Positions 10,421 to 22,850 are shown, counted from the stretch's first letter. The stretch is DNA of 64,000 nucleotides from Amanita rubescens (GCA_015039365.1 WION01000032.1:124001-188000); one strand, 5' to 3'. Numbers and translations are program-made. The notes: generated from the letters alone by a model not told the origin.

Positions 10421-12250
10421 CTACCGTCGTTGTTCAGGTTAAGGTTCGGTTTATGCGGATGGCGCAGAGGGAAAGGAAGGATCTGGGGCGATGCTGTTGG
10501 AAGTTGTAAACAAATGTATGTTGCGATTGCGGGTAGACGTCTGGCATTCCATTTGTGCTCATTATGCGCGTTGCATGCATGACGATGTGCCTATGTTGGT
10601 TGCGATGAGATCGTGTTCATACGAATCGGGATCCGGGCCGACCGAACACTTTTTCTTCCACACGTATAAACTACAACACAAATACTCTCGCCGGTCGTTT
10701 ACTAGATCCACGCTTCGCCGTCGCATGGCCTGGGCAATCCGTGGGATCGAACAATGCCACACACTCCTTGCCCCGTATCTTTTCCAAGTTCCAAGTTCAA
10801 CCCAACGTTGTCAAAAAAAACTATCCTTGTGGGACCGCTGGCCATCATTCTCTGAATCTTGATGCTCGCTTGAGTATTCTCTGATCTATCCGGCGACGCG
10901 GCCCATGTTTTCCGGGCTATCATAAAGCTAAAGCACACGGCGTCCCCGACAAAAAACTGTCCCCATGCTAACCCACGCCACGCATTGGTAAGATGAACAA
11001 CAAAGGCTTGTGGAGGCACGTGCGTAGGGCGGGATCCATTTGTTGAAGGATCGTGTTGAGTGTGGTGATGTACATGTGCATGCACATAAAGCAAAACTAC
11101 CCATTGCGGGCTCTATGACCCTTTCTTCATATTGGGCTTCAGTTTCCGTCTTGAACATATACGGTACAGACAATGAGGAAGGTATGGCAAGCGGCGGTGT
11201 TGGTACACGTTGAAGAGAGAACAGCTTGAAGCTGCATTGTTGAACGCTACCAATGGAATTGCATATATGCGCTCCAAAGCTTGAAGGACATGACTGATCA
11301 TGCCATGCGGTAATTAGAACACCAAATGTGTCGTTATTCGAAAGGATGGACTCACGATATAGAATTCCCCATCCCGCCCTCGCTCACGTCATCTACTGCA
11401 CGCTCTTCTGTCGGACGCCGTAGACGCTTCACCAGTGTCCCAAGTAGAAATGTATCTTATTCTTCCTTCTGGTCCTCGTCCACGTTGAAAAGCCGGGGAC
11501 AAATGACCAACAGCACTAGGCGTTAGTCCACATGCTTCTTAGTTGAAGAAGCATCCAGCTTGGCTTACGAGAATGAACCGCCTGACACAGGCTTTGGTGC
11601 ATGTCACGACTATGTTGGAGCTGGGTTTGCGTTGATCCCGCGTTCGCAGAACCGGTTCGATCTCCACACCCGTAAAGTTTCCACAGAAATATCTGGAGTA
11701 TAAGAGATGTGACGAGTTTGGCGGTTGAAGAGTGAAGGCATAGAGAGAGAGGAAGGGGGCTAGACGGATGGATACGGAAAAGAGACTTGTTACGATGTGC
11801 CAGATCCGGCAGCTCGAGATGCGTACGGGCTTTATCACTTGATCCGTTTGGCGGACGGGTCCAAGTAGAGCCAGAGGTGCACTTCGGTTAATAATGGCGG
11901 GGAAATTGTTCTGCGATGAAGCTATACTAGCGCCATGTCATCAACACCACGCGATTAGATGCAGGAAAAAGTCCAGCATACCTTGAACCCACTAACGCCG
12001 GCCTGAAGATCTTTTGTCCTCTCCCTGCCACCATCACCGACAAATATGAGCTGCCTGATGAACAGCTTCTCCTCACTTGTAAGAGAAGCAAATACTGGAC
12101 AGTGCCCGGGATGTCCCAACTCTCGCCACTGAATGACGGCGCGCTACGAGTGCTATGGATATGGAAAAGGGAGGAAGGAACCCGATGTGGACAGGATAAC
12201 AGCGCGTTCTCCATGTGATGCTGGTTGCGAGTGGTCAGACGCCCTCGTGA
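10421..12250. other. Decayed third part of tandem unit A
   Basis: No intact gene. Blocks here align with 26400-27560 in copy B (for example 11302-11530 with 26785-27010, and 11780-12010 with 27260-27490), so it is part of the duplicated unit. Short minus-strand coding-like stretches with intron-like borders suggest a former gene, which I could not identify. Confidence 0.5.
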
Positions 12251-12603
12251 TCACCGGGGCCAGTAGGGTGACTTAGGGGAGGCCGAAGAGAGATGCTCGC
12301 TAGCAGGCCTAGACTAGGCATGATTGCGACGCGAATCGGTCCAACGTATTGTAATGGAGCGACGACGATGATTGTCCGTCATAACAGAATGGTGTCCATG
12401 ACACGAAAGATGCTCGTCTGGAGAGCCTTTTAACACTCCATGCCCTTTCCTGGATGCCGTCGACTAGGAGGAGGAGCGGAACTGGCGTGGTAAATAGATC
12501 GGAGTGTCAATCCGACTCGGCGTGAGAGAAACTCACATCAGCGGCAACACCACCCAAGCACTGCCTCACGCTCGTCTGCCTCTCGCAATCGCATCCTCCC
12601 ACA
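12251..12603. other. Intergenic, possible 5' region of NACHT-ankyrin B
   Basis: No gene seen. It lies directly upstream of the first exon of NACHT-ankyrin B and should contain its promoter; no element could be recognised. Confidence 0.4.
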
Positions 12604-13107
12604 ATGAGTGGTTACAAACGTGCACTATCAGTCAACTCCCAGGCTGACACTGAGGCTCAAAGTGAGATGAAGAGGGTGAAGGTGGATGACATGCATATGC
12701 AGCCAAGTTGCACTATCACTCAGGAGCAGGATATGGAAGTGGGCTCAAATTATACAGCTCAGGAGCACAGGTGTGATGGATCTCCATAGTTATTAGTCCA
12801 TGCTCAAAATATAAAAATCTTAGCAGACAATCATCATCCACTGGAAATCATATTCAAGCTGGGTATGCACAGTGACAATGATTATCCAGTTTAAAAACTT
12901 CCACCTGGTTGCTAGTGTCCATATTTTAGGCCATGCCCAGGGCATCAAGTTGGACAAGTGCACTATAATTGCAGCAAATCAGATCATTAGTGTGTACAAT
13001 AAATATTTCAAGACAGGACAGTGTTTCTGACTCAGGTGTTGACTCTAGCCAGCCATGAAACAAGCATTGGTAAATCTCACCATAAATTACCTACATGTGC
13101 TATGAAT
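12604..13107 (+). pseudogene. Probable N-terminal exon(s) of NACHT-ankyrin B, separated by a transposon
   Basis: An ATG at 12604 opens 61 codons (MSGYKRALSVNSQADTEAQS.., with MKRVKVDD) ending at a TAG at 12787-12789. After the TAG the same frame continues coding-like for ~35 codons (LLVHAQNIKILADNHHPLEI..), which suggests a nonsense mutation and not a true end. The DNA transposon at 13110-18411 then separates this part from the NACHT exons starting after 18413. That this is the N-terminus of the NACHT-ankyrin gene is inferred from position, strand and A/T-rich codon style shared with 18414-21906. Confidence 0.5.
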
Positions 13108-13109
13108 TA

Positions 13110-13225
13110 CTGTGTTTTGCATGTGACGTGACGGTCACGTCACTTCTTTCCATTTCCGGTCTCCCCTCTTCGAAAAATCATATCTCGAGAACCACTGCGC
13201 GCTCTGCCTCGGCGTTTTTTTTCTG
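13110..13225 (+). repeat. Left terminal inverted repeat (116 bp)
   Basis: Begins CTGTGTTTTGCATGTGACG. It contains a 21-bp palindrome around 13123-13143 (GTGACGTGAC, one G, GTCACGTCAC), a likely transposase-binding site. The partner is 18296-18411. Confidence 0.9.
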
Positions 13226-13372
13226 AGATGCCATGTAAATTAGCTAAATTATGAGGGGGTCCTGGGGCCGAAAAGATGAATTTTAGAATAAATCATTTTG
13301 AGGCTGCAGTCATCAGGTGGGAAATTGTGAATAGCCTCGTGGTAACGACGTGCATCTCACCGCTCAACTTCC
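13226..13372 (+). other. 5' region of the transposase gene
   Basis: 147 bp between the TIR and the transposase start. The promoter is expected here or within the TIR. Confidence 0.4.
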
Positions 13373-14568
13373 ATGGGTCGCGGTAAAGCTGTCTCAGAAG
13401 ATGTACAATGGATCGTGGTTCGATTGGCGACGAAGATGAAACCGGACGAGATATCAATGTACGCTGGCATCAGCGTCAGAACAATCGAGCGCATACTGGC
13501 ATATTTCCAGACTAATCAAGATGTTCCTGCACCGAAACAAGCAACACGTGCAAGGAAGGGAAAGCTCGGTGACACTGAGCTTCAGGTACGTCTCTTCTTA
13601 TTGATTTTGAATAGTTTCTGACATATGCATAATGCAGCATGTATTCAATGCAGTCAATGACGTTCCCGATATCTATCTTGATGAATTACAGATGGAGCTG
13701 AAGGAGACTTTTGGGGTTTCTGCAGACAAGTCGACAATATGGCACGCCCTCAGACGTGAAGGATATACCATGAAAAAGGTGTGTAATAGCGTATAGCACA
13801 CTATTGCTTGAGTTCACTTCCTTACCCCGATACGCTCAGCTATCCCGTGTTGCTATCGAGAGAAGTGCTGAAAAACGTGCCGAATTTGGAGCACGCATCG
13901 GAACCTATGAAGCTGAGCAACTGGTATTTGTCGACGAGAGCGCTGTTGATCGTCGTACGACGTACCGGGGAAGGGCATGGGCAATACGTGGCAACAAGGC
14001 CACTCAGAAAGCATTCTTTGTACGGGGGAAACGGTGCGTTACACATTCTAAAACGGGCAACGCACTGAACCGATTTCTTAGCTTCTCTATACTCCCTGCA
14101 ATTTCATTGACGGAGGGCGTACTTCATTGCGACGTCGTTGAAGGCGCCTTTGATTCGAACTTATTTTACACCTTCATTGGCCGACTCTTGGACCGCATGC
14201 AACCGTATCCAGAACCTAATTCCGTAATTGTCATGGACAACTGTCGTATTCACAAACATCCTGCAATTTTAGACTTGATAGAGTCCCGGTGAGTGCCATC
14301 ATTATATCTATCAACTTATATTGACTTATCGAACACTTTCTACAGTGGTATGCGGTACGAGTTTCTCCCACCGTATTCGCCCGACTACAATCCCATTGAG
14401 CTCGCGTTTTCTGCCTTGAAATACCACCTTCGACGTGATGGTGAATACATTCGCATGGCGCTGACAGATATGCAAGTTGAAGAAATCTATTCTATTCTCC
14501 GTCAGGCTGTCTTTCGGATGCCAGTGGCTGATGTGTTTGGTTGGTACAGACATTGTGGCTATGTGTAG
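13373..14568 (+). CDS. Tc1/mariner-superfamily DDE transposase (325 aa, 5 exons)
   Basis: Exons 13373-13585, 13638-13778, 13840-14033, 14082-14288 and 14346-14568 join in frame to 978 nt. All introns are 48-61 nt with GT..AG ends. The N-terminal ~110 residues form a helix-turn-helix DNA-binding region (MKPDEISMYAGISVRTIERIL, then YLDELQMELKETFGVS..STIWHALRREGYTMKK). The catalytic core shows the three acidic residues in order: VDESAVDRR, MDNCRIHK and YSPDYNPIE. It should cut at the TIRs and insert at TA. No stop codon or frameshift was seen, so the enzyme is probably functional. Confidence 0.88.
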
Positions 14569-15636
14569 GATACTAGGCTGTAACGTGTATTACATCTCCG
14601 TTCATATTGTGCTCTTCGAAAAATATATGTGTTGTTGGTAAGCTTTGACAGGATGCCAAGCTTGACTCAAACATGAGGGAGTCGGACCAAATCCATTGTC
14701 AAACTATGCAAACGAATATACGCCCGGGGAGAAACGGAACTTCGACAACACGGTTGAGGATGTTCCGGAATGTGTAGATGAGAGCGATAGCAACTTGAGG
14801 TAGATTAGGCGTGGGTTGAGGTACAACGGGTGTTTTCTATGACCTGAATGAGCATACACAAGGGATGAGAAACAGTAGACGGACTTTGATTTGACGAACA
14901 ACCTGAGCTTGGTATCCCCGTCGAATATGACGTGGAGAACGTAATACTCCTCGCATGCGCTGGTTCTGGAACCTGCCCGCTCCGGCCCTTGCTTCATGAG
15001 GCATGTGTCAGGCTGGGTCCTTTCCGCAGTGCAATGACTCGGAGTTGCGCATGGTGGTGATGACAGCAGATATGCCACCACTGAGCGCAATGTGCTGGGA
15101 TTAAGCTGCAGAGCAGGATGTTCAGCGTGAGGAGATGACAGCGATTGCTGATTGCTTTGGATCTTAGTGATCATCTGTACGTTGGAAATGAAGGGACATC
15201 AAAATGGAATGGGGCACGATGCATGAATCAGAGTGATGATACAGAGTTGGTAGACGGGAGAGGCTGAAGTGCTGGGAGAGGCTGAGGCCGAAATGCTCAG
15301 TGAGCACTGAGTACTGAGCGTCGCATGAGTATACTTGAGTTGTAGTACATAGCTGTTGGCGTGTTACATCATGTGACGTGATGATATTATGACCCTGCAT
15401 CCATCAACGCATTGAATGGAGCGCAAATGAATTGATTAGACGACGGCACACCAAGTTTGTATCGCTGCAATACAGCCATGACAGTGACTACACCAAAAAT
15501 GGCAAAAGTGCCTGTGCTCTGGCCGTAGTGATGGCCCGAGGTACCACTGTGAGTACACACCGTGCTTCTGCTTTATAAGTAACGTACCTTCCATAGCTAC
15601 TTTTTGCCCCTCCATCGTGTATCATCCACCCACGCA
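14569..15636. other. Spacer between the two transposon genes
   Basis: No supported gene. A 156-codon minus-strand frame at 14704-15174 shows no recognisable motif and no splice context. It probably holds the 3' end of the transposase transcript and the promoter of the second gene. Confidence 0.45.
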
Positions 15637-17495
15637 ATGGGAGCTGGCGCCGCCAAGAAATGCAAGGAAGCAGCCAAAGCACGACAATTAGCCCTCAGGA
15701 TGTCTGCAGACTCTGCGTCGCGCCAAACCACTGCACCTGGACCTGAATCGCTTCAGGATGCCCCACAGGAGATGATTACTGCACCTACCATTCCAAAGCG
15801 GGGAAGGGGTCGCCCTCGAAAGCAACCCATCGATTCCACTGTCCCGGCTCCACGTGTTGTACCAAATCGGGCTTCTCGTCAAGTCAATATCGCCGCCTCG
15901 ACATCTAGCAGCAGTTCCAGCACATCCGACTCTGAGAAGCTCCCAATCGAGACGGTTTACAGTGGCATTCAGCCCACTGCTCAGGCTCGCAATGCCTGTG
16001 ATGCGGCCGACGAGGTCACTGACTCTGAAGATGATTCAATGTTATCTTTGGATGATGTGGAAAGCAGGATTGACGTAGATGATGGCTCAGACTCCGATGA
16101 CTCGGTGTTGGTGGTGTCAAAGAAGAAGGCGCGTACAACAAATGCGGGAAAGAAGCCGCAAAAGGGCTCTGGGAAAAAGAGAGCAGCAGGACTCGGAAAC
16201 GATGGTGAGTACGAACTTGTTGATATTGATTTGGGTGATTATCAACTGATTATTGCGATAGATGAGCGAACTTACGGTATTTGAAATCAAGATACGGATC
16301 AATGACGTTGCAAATAACACTTGCACGCCCGACAAAATCTCGTCGACGATCAGTTGGGAACTCCTTCAAGAAAAGTTGCTCGAGACGTTCAATGTGCACT
16401 TTTCTGGGCTTCACATCCAATATCGGCTCAGTACAGAGAAGAAAGATGCGCTGTATTGCGATTTGACATCACAAAAGCAACTTGATACGTTGATTGATTT
16501 CATCCGGCCAAAGAGGGGTAATTCTAAGCTACCCATCGTAGATCTTTACAACAAGTGTGATATCCGAGCCGAGGCGGATGGAAAGGTAGGTATACCGGTC
16601 CTTCTAGTATTGAGTAGAATCCCTGTTAACGAATATCTTATAGAAGACAAAGGGAAAACAGAAGGGGCCATCGAGCACAAGTACATCACTCTCTGACCGC
16701 CATTCGGCTGCCGCACATCAAAGCGCTGACTCAGATAAGGATTGGGAGAAGCGTTGCGAAATCCGGAAAAGTCTTACCGAGCTTCATCACTGCCCAACGC
16801 ATAGCCACCCGAGTAAGAAAGCACTGTGTTGGAAAGACCAGGATCATTGCTACCCGATTACCGAAGGAAATCTGAACTTGTGGGCTGATCTACATGTATG
16901 TGACTCTTACCAGTGGCACTGAATATCTACTTACTCTACCGTGACGTAGCATAAAGATCCCGATACCTATTCCTTGACCAACATTCCTGCCGAAATTGGG
17001 GTTCATCGGAATGGTTCACGTTCAAGAGCTCCGGCATCAAAGCTAGGCAACCAAACGTGGCCACCATACGCCAATGCCGGTGGATATCCGGCTCCCATGT
17101 ACATGCAATATCCGTATCCCCTACCAGGGCTGCCACATCAGCCGATCCCTCCTAGTACCGCTTACGTGAACCAGCCCCAAGCGAATGCTATGCCCGCTGT
17201 AGCCGAAACTGAACCTGACTCATACGAATACCCGCCTATTCCTCAATGGCTATGCCATTGTGATAGGCATCCCCGACGACAAAATTACAAGCTGGGCAGG
17301 TATGCACCTGCCTTTGACAGAGAAGGGTTTGTCTGTCTCGATCAGCTAGTTGGTTCCCAGATTACCATCAGCGACCTGTCGGATTGGCTTCAGATTGGAA
17401 GGGGAACGGCCGATCTAATCATTCGATGTGCTGAGCAGGATGTTTTACTCATCAAGAACCACAAATTCGAGTTGTTAGGTAGCGAAGCAACCTAG
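15637..17495 (+). CDS. Second gene inside the transposon: AT-hook, acidic, Cys/His-containing protein (~560 aa)
   Basis: Start chosen at ATG 15637 (MGAGAAKKCKEAAKARQ). Exon 1 runs to ~16208, then 16267-16585, 16644-16895 and 16950-17495. The first junction only keeps frame if the donor is GTACGA at 16209. Residues ~50-60 contain an AT-hook (KRGRGRPRKQ). A Ser-rich and acidic stretch (DSEDDSMLSLDDVES) and a basic nuclear-localisation-like segment (KKKARTT..KKPQKGSGKKR) follow. Exon 2 looks like a beta-grasp type fold (ELTVFEIKIRIND..). Exon 3 has a patterned C/H/W segment (WEKRCEIR..LHHCPTHSH..CW..CYPI..LNLWADL). The end is a compact helical segment (ISDLSDWLQIGRGTADLII). No function is assigned. 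Its position between the TIRs makes it either a transposon accessory factor or captured cargo. Confidence 0.7.
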
Positions 17496-18295
17496 GTACT
17501 TTGATTGCCTACTTTTTACGACTTTACGACCTTACAATATCTCGTACATAGCATAGTAGTAGAGTAGTTAGCCGCAATATACATTGATTTTGCAAACGAA
17601 TTCCGGTACGGTACTGAAAAACATGAACCTGCAGCAGCACACAGAGTCCACCGGTGCCTTTCTATATCCAGTGGCCTCAGGCTCCTCTTTCCAAGTAGTG
17701 AGTATGTATGCTAGGAGGGACACACGTGTGGATCGAAGAGATACGAGTATGATGCGGCGGATGAGGCGGGTGACTACCTTTGTGATCGGGGCCAACGATA
17801 CGAACAGCCTCTCCTCCTTTTGTGACGCCTGTAAGCGCACCGTTGGCCTCCTCTTCCTCAACTTTGACGAATGTGGGGGGAGTACCGATGAATGGGAGAA
17901 TGCGAAATATGGTCGTCGTGGTGTTCCTTGAGGGATTACTGAGTTGCATTGCTGTTAGAATACATCTGGGCAGTGGCAGACGAGGTGAGAGGTGGTATTG
18001 CTAGGATCAACGAGGTCGGCAACTAGGTAAGAAAGGTTGCCTCAAGGTGAAAGGTAGACATATCCAGAAATGAATCAGACGCCCGATCTAGTGGCAGGAT
18101 GACATTGCTGGTGCTCACCTTTACCCTGGTCCTCAACCTTTGACCCTCCATCATCCTCCAGACGTGCGATATGTTGATTTGAGGGCTGGGATCCATAGGC
18201 GCATTTGCGGGCATGCTGCTCAAAATTATTATTTTTCATTTTGCCTTTCTAGCCCCCAAAACTGCGCCAGCATATAGATTATATGTGTGGGATTC
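17496..18295. other. 3' region of the transposon, no gene
   Basis: About 800 bp between the second gene and the right TIR. Short frames in both directions show no motif. Confidence 0.45.
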
Positions 18296-18411
18296 CAGAA
18301 AAAAAACGCCGAGGCAGAGCGCGCAGCGGTTCTCGAGATATGATTTTTCGAAGAGGGGAGACCGGAAATGGAAAGAAGTGATGTGACCGTCACGTCACAT
18401 GCAAAACACAG
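18296..18411 (-). repeat. Right terminal inverted repeat (116 bp)
   Basis: Inverse of 13110-13225 with two differences. It is followed by the TA target duplication at 18412-18413. Confidence 0.9.
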
Positions 18412-18413
18412 TA

Positions 18414-21400
18414 AGCCAACTGTGATCTAGATAAGTATAAGCAGTGGCTGACACCACCTGATCCATCCACCAATTTCAATAATGCACTTAAAAATCACTT
18501 GGACGACACTGGGTCATGGCTTCTCAACAGTCCTACCTATTTGGAATGGAAACAGAGAGATAACTCATTCTTGTGGATTCATGGTATCTGTAAGTACAGC
18601 ATCAGGTTTCAGTACTTTAATTAAGCATTTCTGTAGCTGGCTCAGGAAAGACTATTCTCTGGTGAGCTTATTGCATTTTGTTTGCTACCTACCATTTAAC
18701 ATCTCCAAAGTTCAACCTTGATAAAAGCCATTAAACAACAGACTGACAACAAAAATTCCAGTTTAACTTACTTCTTTTGTGATGTTTCAAACATCAACAA
18801 AGGAACTGCAAGAGGTCTCCTTTGCTCATTAGTTTTCACCCTTTGTACTCCCCAGAACCAAGAAGTACTCAAGGATTTATTTCAAAAATGTAACAATGGG
18901 CACCAAAAACCATCAGATCATGATTTATATGAAGTGTTGAGATCCTACTTGTCTGGATTTCAGGATGTCTACTTATTCATTGATGCACTTGATGAATGTG
19001 CCAATGTGGAGGAAGTACTTGACCTTGTGAAACTCATTAATAGGTGGGGCATCAGAAGTTGCCACCTCCTTGTCACAAGCAGGAAGGAATTACCAATTGT
19101 CAACTCTTTAAGACAAGCAATGCCCACTGAACTGTATCTCACTTCCATGCCAGTAAATCAGGACATTGCAAACTATATTGATCATATGCTGTTTTATGCA
19201 ACTGAGCTTAAAACATGGAACCCATGTGCCAAGGAGCTTATCAAAGTTACTCTTACAAAGAAGGGAAAAGGAATGTGAGTATGGCTCCATCACCTGTCAG
19301 ATGCTGGATCACAGAATAATTATGATAGGTTTAGATGGGTTGCCTGTCAATTGGAAGAACTAAAACATTGCAGCAAAAGTGACAGCATGTTGAGACAAAA
19401 GCTTAATGGTCTCCCTACCACATTGAATTCCATATATGACCAGATTCTGACCAGAATTGAAGAAGCAGATGCCATGAATGCCATGAAGCTACTTCTATGG
19501 CTTACATTCTCTGAAAGGCCAATACATATAGAGGACTTGGCCATAATTCTTGAATTTGATGTGGAAAGCCAGCAATTTGATGTGGATGCCAAGTTGCATT
19601 ATCCTGATGATGTGCTCAAGATTTGTTCAAGCCTTGTCACCAAGATGGAGGATGAAACTGTTCAGTTTGCGCATGCATCTGTCAAAGAATATTTTCAGAG
19701 TGACAAAAGAAAGATAGGCTCATCTGTGGAAGTGGATCCTTGCTTTGGCCACTGTTTTATTGGACAATGCAGCCTAACATACATATTGCAAAGGAGGCAG
19801 GTGATTCCCCCTGATGGTGGCAAAGACCCATCTGCTGCAGCAAGATTCAAGAAGTCTTTGCTTCAATATGCTGCATATTTTTGGCCAAAGCATATATTAG
19901 CATGTAAACAAGAGTCAGCTGTAATGAAACAAATCTTGAACCTGTTTGAATCTCAAAACTTGACATATTGGGTCCATGCTTACAACTATGACTGGGGCTA
20001 TAACTTTGTAAGAATGATATATCCCAATTATATTCAAATTGCTGCCCTACATGGCTTGATTGAAACAGCTAAACAGCTGATGTCACAGCCAATAAGCAGT
20101 GTGGAGTGTATGGAAGCTCTGGAGGGAGCAGCATCCAATGGACATATGAAAATGGTTACACTACTATTGGAGAAAGGAAACATTAAAGTTGCAAGTTATT
20201 TGTATTGTTGGGCTCTTGAAGAAGCATCAAGGGGAGGTGAAACTCAAATTGTTAGCCTATTGTGTAAACATGGAAAAGATAGTGATGTACTTCAGAAATG
20301 CATAAATAAGGCTATTGAGTCGGGAGCATCTGCTGGAAAAATAGAAACTGTTAAACTGCTTATTTATTGCAGTGGTCCAAATTTAAAGATAAAAAATGCT
20401 GTGACCCAAGCAGCACACAATGGTCATATCAAGTTAGTTCAATTGCTACTTGAAACAGAGTCAGATGAGAAGAAAAAGATGAAATTAGCTCTTACTGCTG
20501 TATATTGGGCAGCAGTATATGGTTATAAGGCTGTTGTTGAGCATTTATTGTCAAAAGTAGAGCTTTCCAAGACTAGTGAATCATTGGTATCATTGCCTGT
20601 ATCAGATAATGTAGTTCTTGCTGCATCAAGGGCAGGGCATGTAGATATTGTTCAGCTGCTTCTTGACAGGGGCAGAGAAGTGAATTACAATGTGTATAGA
20701 AGACAAGTTAATCATGCTTTATTTGCTGCAGCAAAGGAAGGCCATGAGAGACTGGTTGTGCTTTTACTTGAACAAGGAGCAGATCCAAATATTCAGGGGC
20801 AAATTCTGCATGATGCAGCACTCAAGGGCCATAAAAACATTGTTCAGTTACTCATTGACAATGGAGCAGATGTAAATGCACAAGGAGGAAATTATGGCCA
20901 TGCCATTTGGGCTGCAATGTCAGAGGGTTACAATGAAATTGTTGAGCTGTTGCTTCAACATGGAGCAAGTCCAAGTGTCCACAGTGGATATGATGATGCC
21001 AAGGCTCTTGTAGTTGCATGTAAATGTGGGTACAGAAATATGGTTGAGCAACTTTTGGATGAAGGAGTAGATGCCAATGAGGGAGCATATATGGTACTAG
21101 ACAAAGTGTCACAACATAAGCATACTCCACTACATGTTGCATCAGAGTATGCTTCAGAAGATATTGTTAGGTTGCTCCTTGAAAAGGGAGTTGATGTAAA
21201 TATAGTTGGAGGACACAGGGGCAGTGCACTGCACACTGCAGCTTATCATGGCAAAAAGGAGATTGTCCAACTGCTCCTCAAATGGGGAGCCAATGTGAAT
21301 ATTCAGGCAGGCACTTCACATGGTTCTCCTCTCATGGAAGCATCATCAAAAGGTCACAAGCCTATTGTTCAGCTACTCCTTGAATGGGGGGCTGATGTTA

Positions 21401-21906
21401 ACTTACATAGTAGTGGAGAAAATGGCTCTTCTGCTCTCATTGAAGCATCATCTCATGGTCACAAGTCAATTGTTGAGCTACTCCTGGAATGGGGGGCTGA
21501 TGTTAACTTACATTGTGAGGGCCCCTATGGCTCTGCTCTCATTGCTGTGGCATCATGTTGGGGAGATCACAAGTCAATTGTCGAGATGCTGCTTTCACAA
21601 GGTGCTGATGTTAACTTCTGTGATAAAAGGCATGAGTCTGCTCTTATCAAGGCTGCATCAGGTGGCAACAAGGACGCTGTGCAGATGCTCCTTCAAAGTG
21701 GAGCTGATGTTAATATCCAGGGAGAAAATCTTGGCAGTGCACTTTATGCTGCAGCAAATGGTGAAGTCCATAATACAGAGATTGTCCAATTACTGCTAGC
21801 ACATGGTGCCAAGTACCTGGGTCCAATAGATGACACTGCCTACTTGATGGATGATGATTCCTCTGTGTCAGATGATAGTGATTCAATGGACAGTGATAGT
21901 GAATGA
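18414..21906 (+). CDS. NACHT-ankyrin protein B (NACHT domain and long ankyrin array; 5' part cut off by transposon)
   Basis: Exons 18414-18589, 18637-18661, 18711-19274 and 19329-21906; the codon phases agree at all three introns. The frame first reads ..WLTPPDPSTNFNNALKNHLDDTGSWLL, the usual lead-in to basidiomycete NACHT domains. The Walker A motif GISGSGKT is assembled across the first intron. Walker B is YLFIDALDE, followed by HLLVTSRKE (sensor-like). After ~300 residues come some fifteen ankyrin repeats, e.g. GHKNIVQLLIDNGADVNAQGG, and an acidic tail DDSDSMDSDSE. NACHT ATPases of this type act as oligomerising immune or allorecognition switches, which is inferred here. With the transposon upstream, expression of a full-length protein is doubtful. 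Confidence 0.85.
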
Positions 21907-22088
21907 CAGAGAATATTGACTCATATGATTGAAATTTATGCACCCATTTTGTTCATGTATAACAAAATCCATGTGCCCCTTCCATCTATGTCTGAATCAA
22001 AAAGAATAATACAAATATCAAGTGCAACCATTATAGAAAACCAACAAAAGGCTGTGGTTAAACAGGAAAAAAGGTAGGATGCTAGATA
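21907..22088. other. 3' flank of NACHT-ankyrin B with MITE target site
   Basis: Matches 698-850 of copy A. It ends with the 8-bp target duplication GCTAGATA (22081-22088) of the outer MITE. Confidence 0.75.
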
Positions 22089-22537
22089 TAGTGTTTCTAT
22101 TTCCAGTCCTGCAGGACCGAAAAAGACCGGAACCGGACCGGACCAGGACCGATTTGGACTGGACTGCGGTCTCAGGTCTTGGCAGGTCCAAGGGCAGTCC
22201 GCTTCCGGTCTTTTTAAAATTTTAAAATCAAAAAAACCGCAAAAGACCGGTCCAAACCGGTCTAGACCGCTCATAGTAAAGGGTGACCAATACAGTTGTA
22301 TTCTACCATATTTTAGCTTTTTTTTGAGCACTCAAACGTCCAAAACGGTTGAGATCTGAGCTTACAATGGTAACTTTTGTTTGAAGCTATATATAATTTG
22401 TGAATATTGTTGTTGCAACACTCCAAGTAAGAAATTCTGAACATGGTTAATCCAACTATGTTCTAGTACATCCAAGTTATTTTTTGACCCATCAGCTATA
22501 GGAAATGGCTAACATTTGAGGTAGTATGATCTTGGGA

Positions 22538-22850
22538 CTCTCTTTGGCACTCTCTTTGGCACTCTCTTTGGCTATGTTTGGCAGTCTCCTAGTATTGTCA
22601 AAAATGGTTCATGTGGCTTCCCTAGAGTGCAGGTGGGTGTGAGAGGGAGTGTGAGAGGGTGCAGTTGGTCCAATGGAGTATAGTTTATCAGTGGGAGGGT
22701 GAGGGTCAGCAACAATGGGTTTCATTCTCTCTTTGGTGATCTCTTTGGTGATCTCTTTGGCAATGTTTGGCACTCTCCTGACTTACCTGGAGTGCAGTTG
22801 GGTGTGATAGGATATGAGAGGGTGAGGGTTAGCAACACTGGGTTTCACAT
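22538..22850. repeat. Tandem and direct repeats inside the outer MITE
   Basis: ACTCTCTTTGGC is repeated about three times near 22538-22575, and a variant (GTGATCTCTTTGG) about twice near 22730-22760. The two arrays head a ~150-bp direct duplication that also shares GAGTGCAGGTGGGTGTGA and GGGTGAGGGTCAGCAAC-type segments. Confidence 0.7.

Larger units (their letters stand above)
13110..18411 (+). mobile_element. Tc1/mariner-type DNA transposon carrying two genes
   Basis: 5302 bp bounded by 116-bp terminal inverted repeats (13110-13225 and 18296-18411) that differ at only two positions. It is flanked by TA (13108-13109 and 18412-18413), the canonical Tc1/mariner target duplication. It contains a spliced DDE transposase (13373-14568) and a second spliced gene (15637-17495) not related to transposases. 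The near-identical TIRs and intact transposase frame suggest recent or present activity. It sits between the 5' exon and the NACHT exons of NACHT-ankyrin B. Confidence 0.88.

Noticed and set aside
12604..12789. A separate 61-aa gene
   Set aside because: Coding-like sequence continues in the same frame past the TAG, so it is better seen as the damaged start of NACHT-ankyrin B.
14704..15174. 156-codon minus-strand frame inside the DNA transposon
   Set aside because: No motif, no intron structure and biased Ser/Leu/His composition; likely chance.
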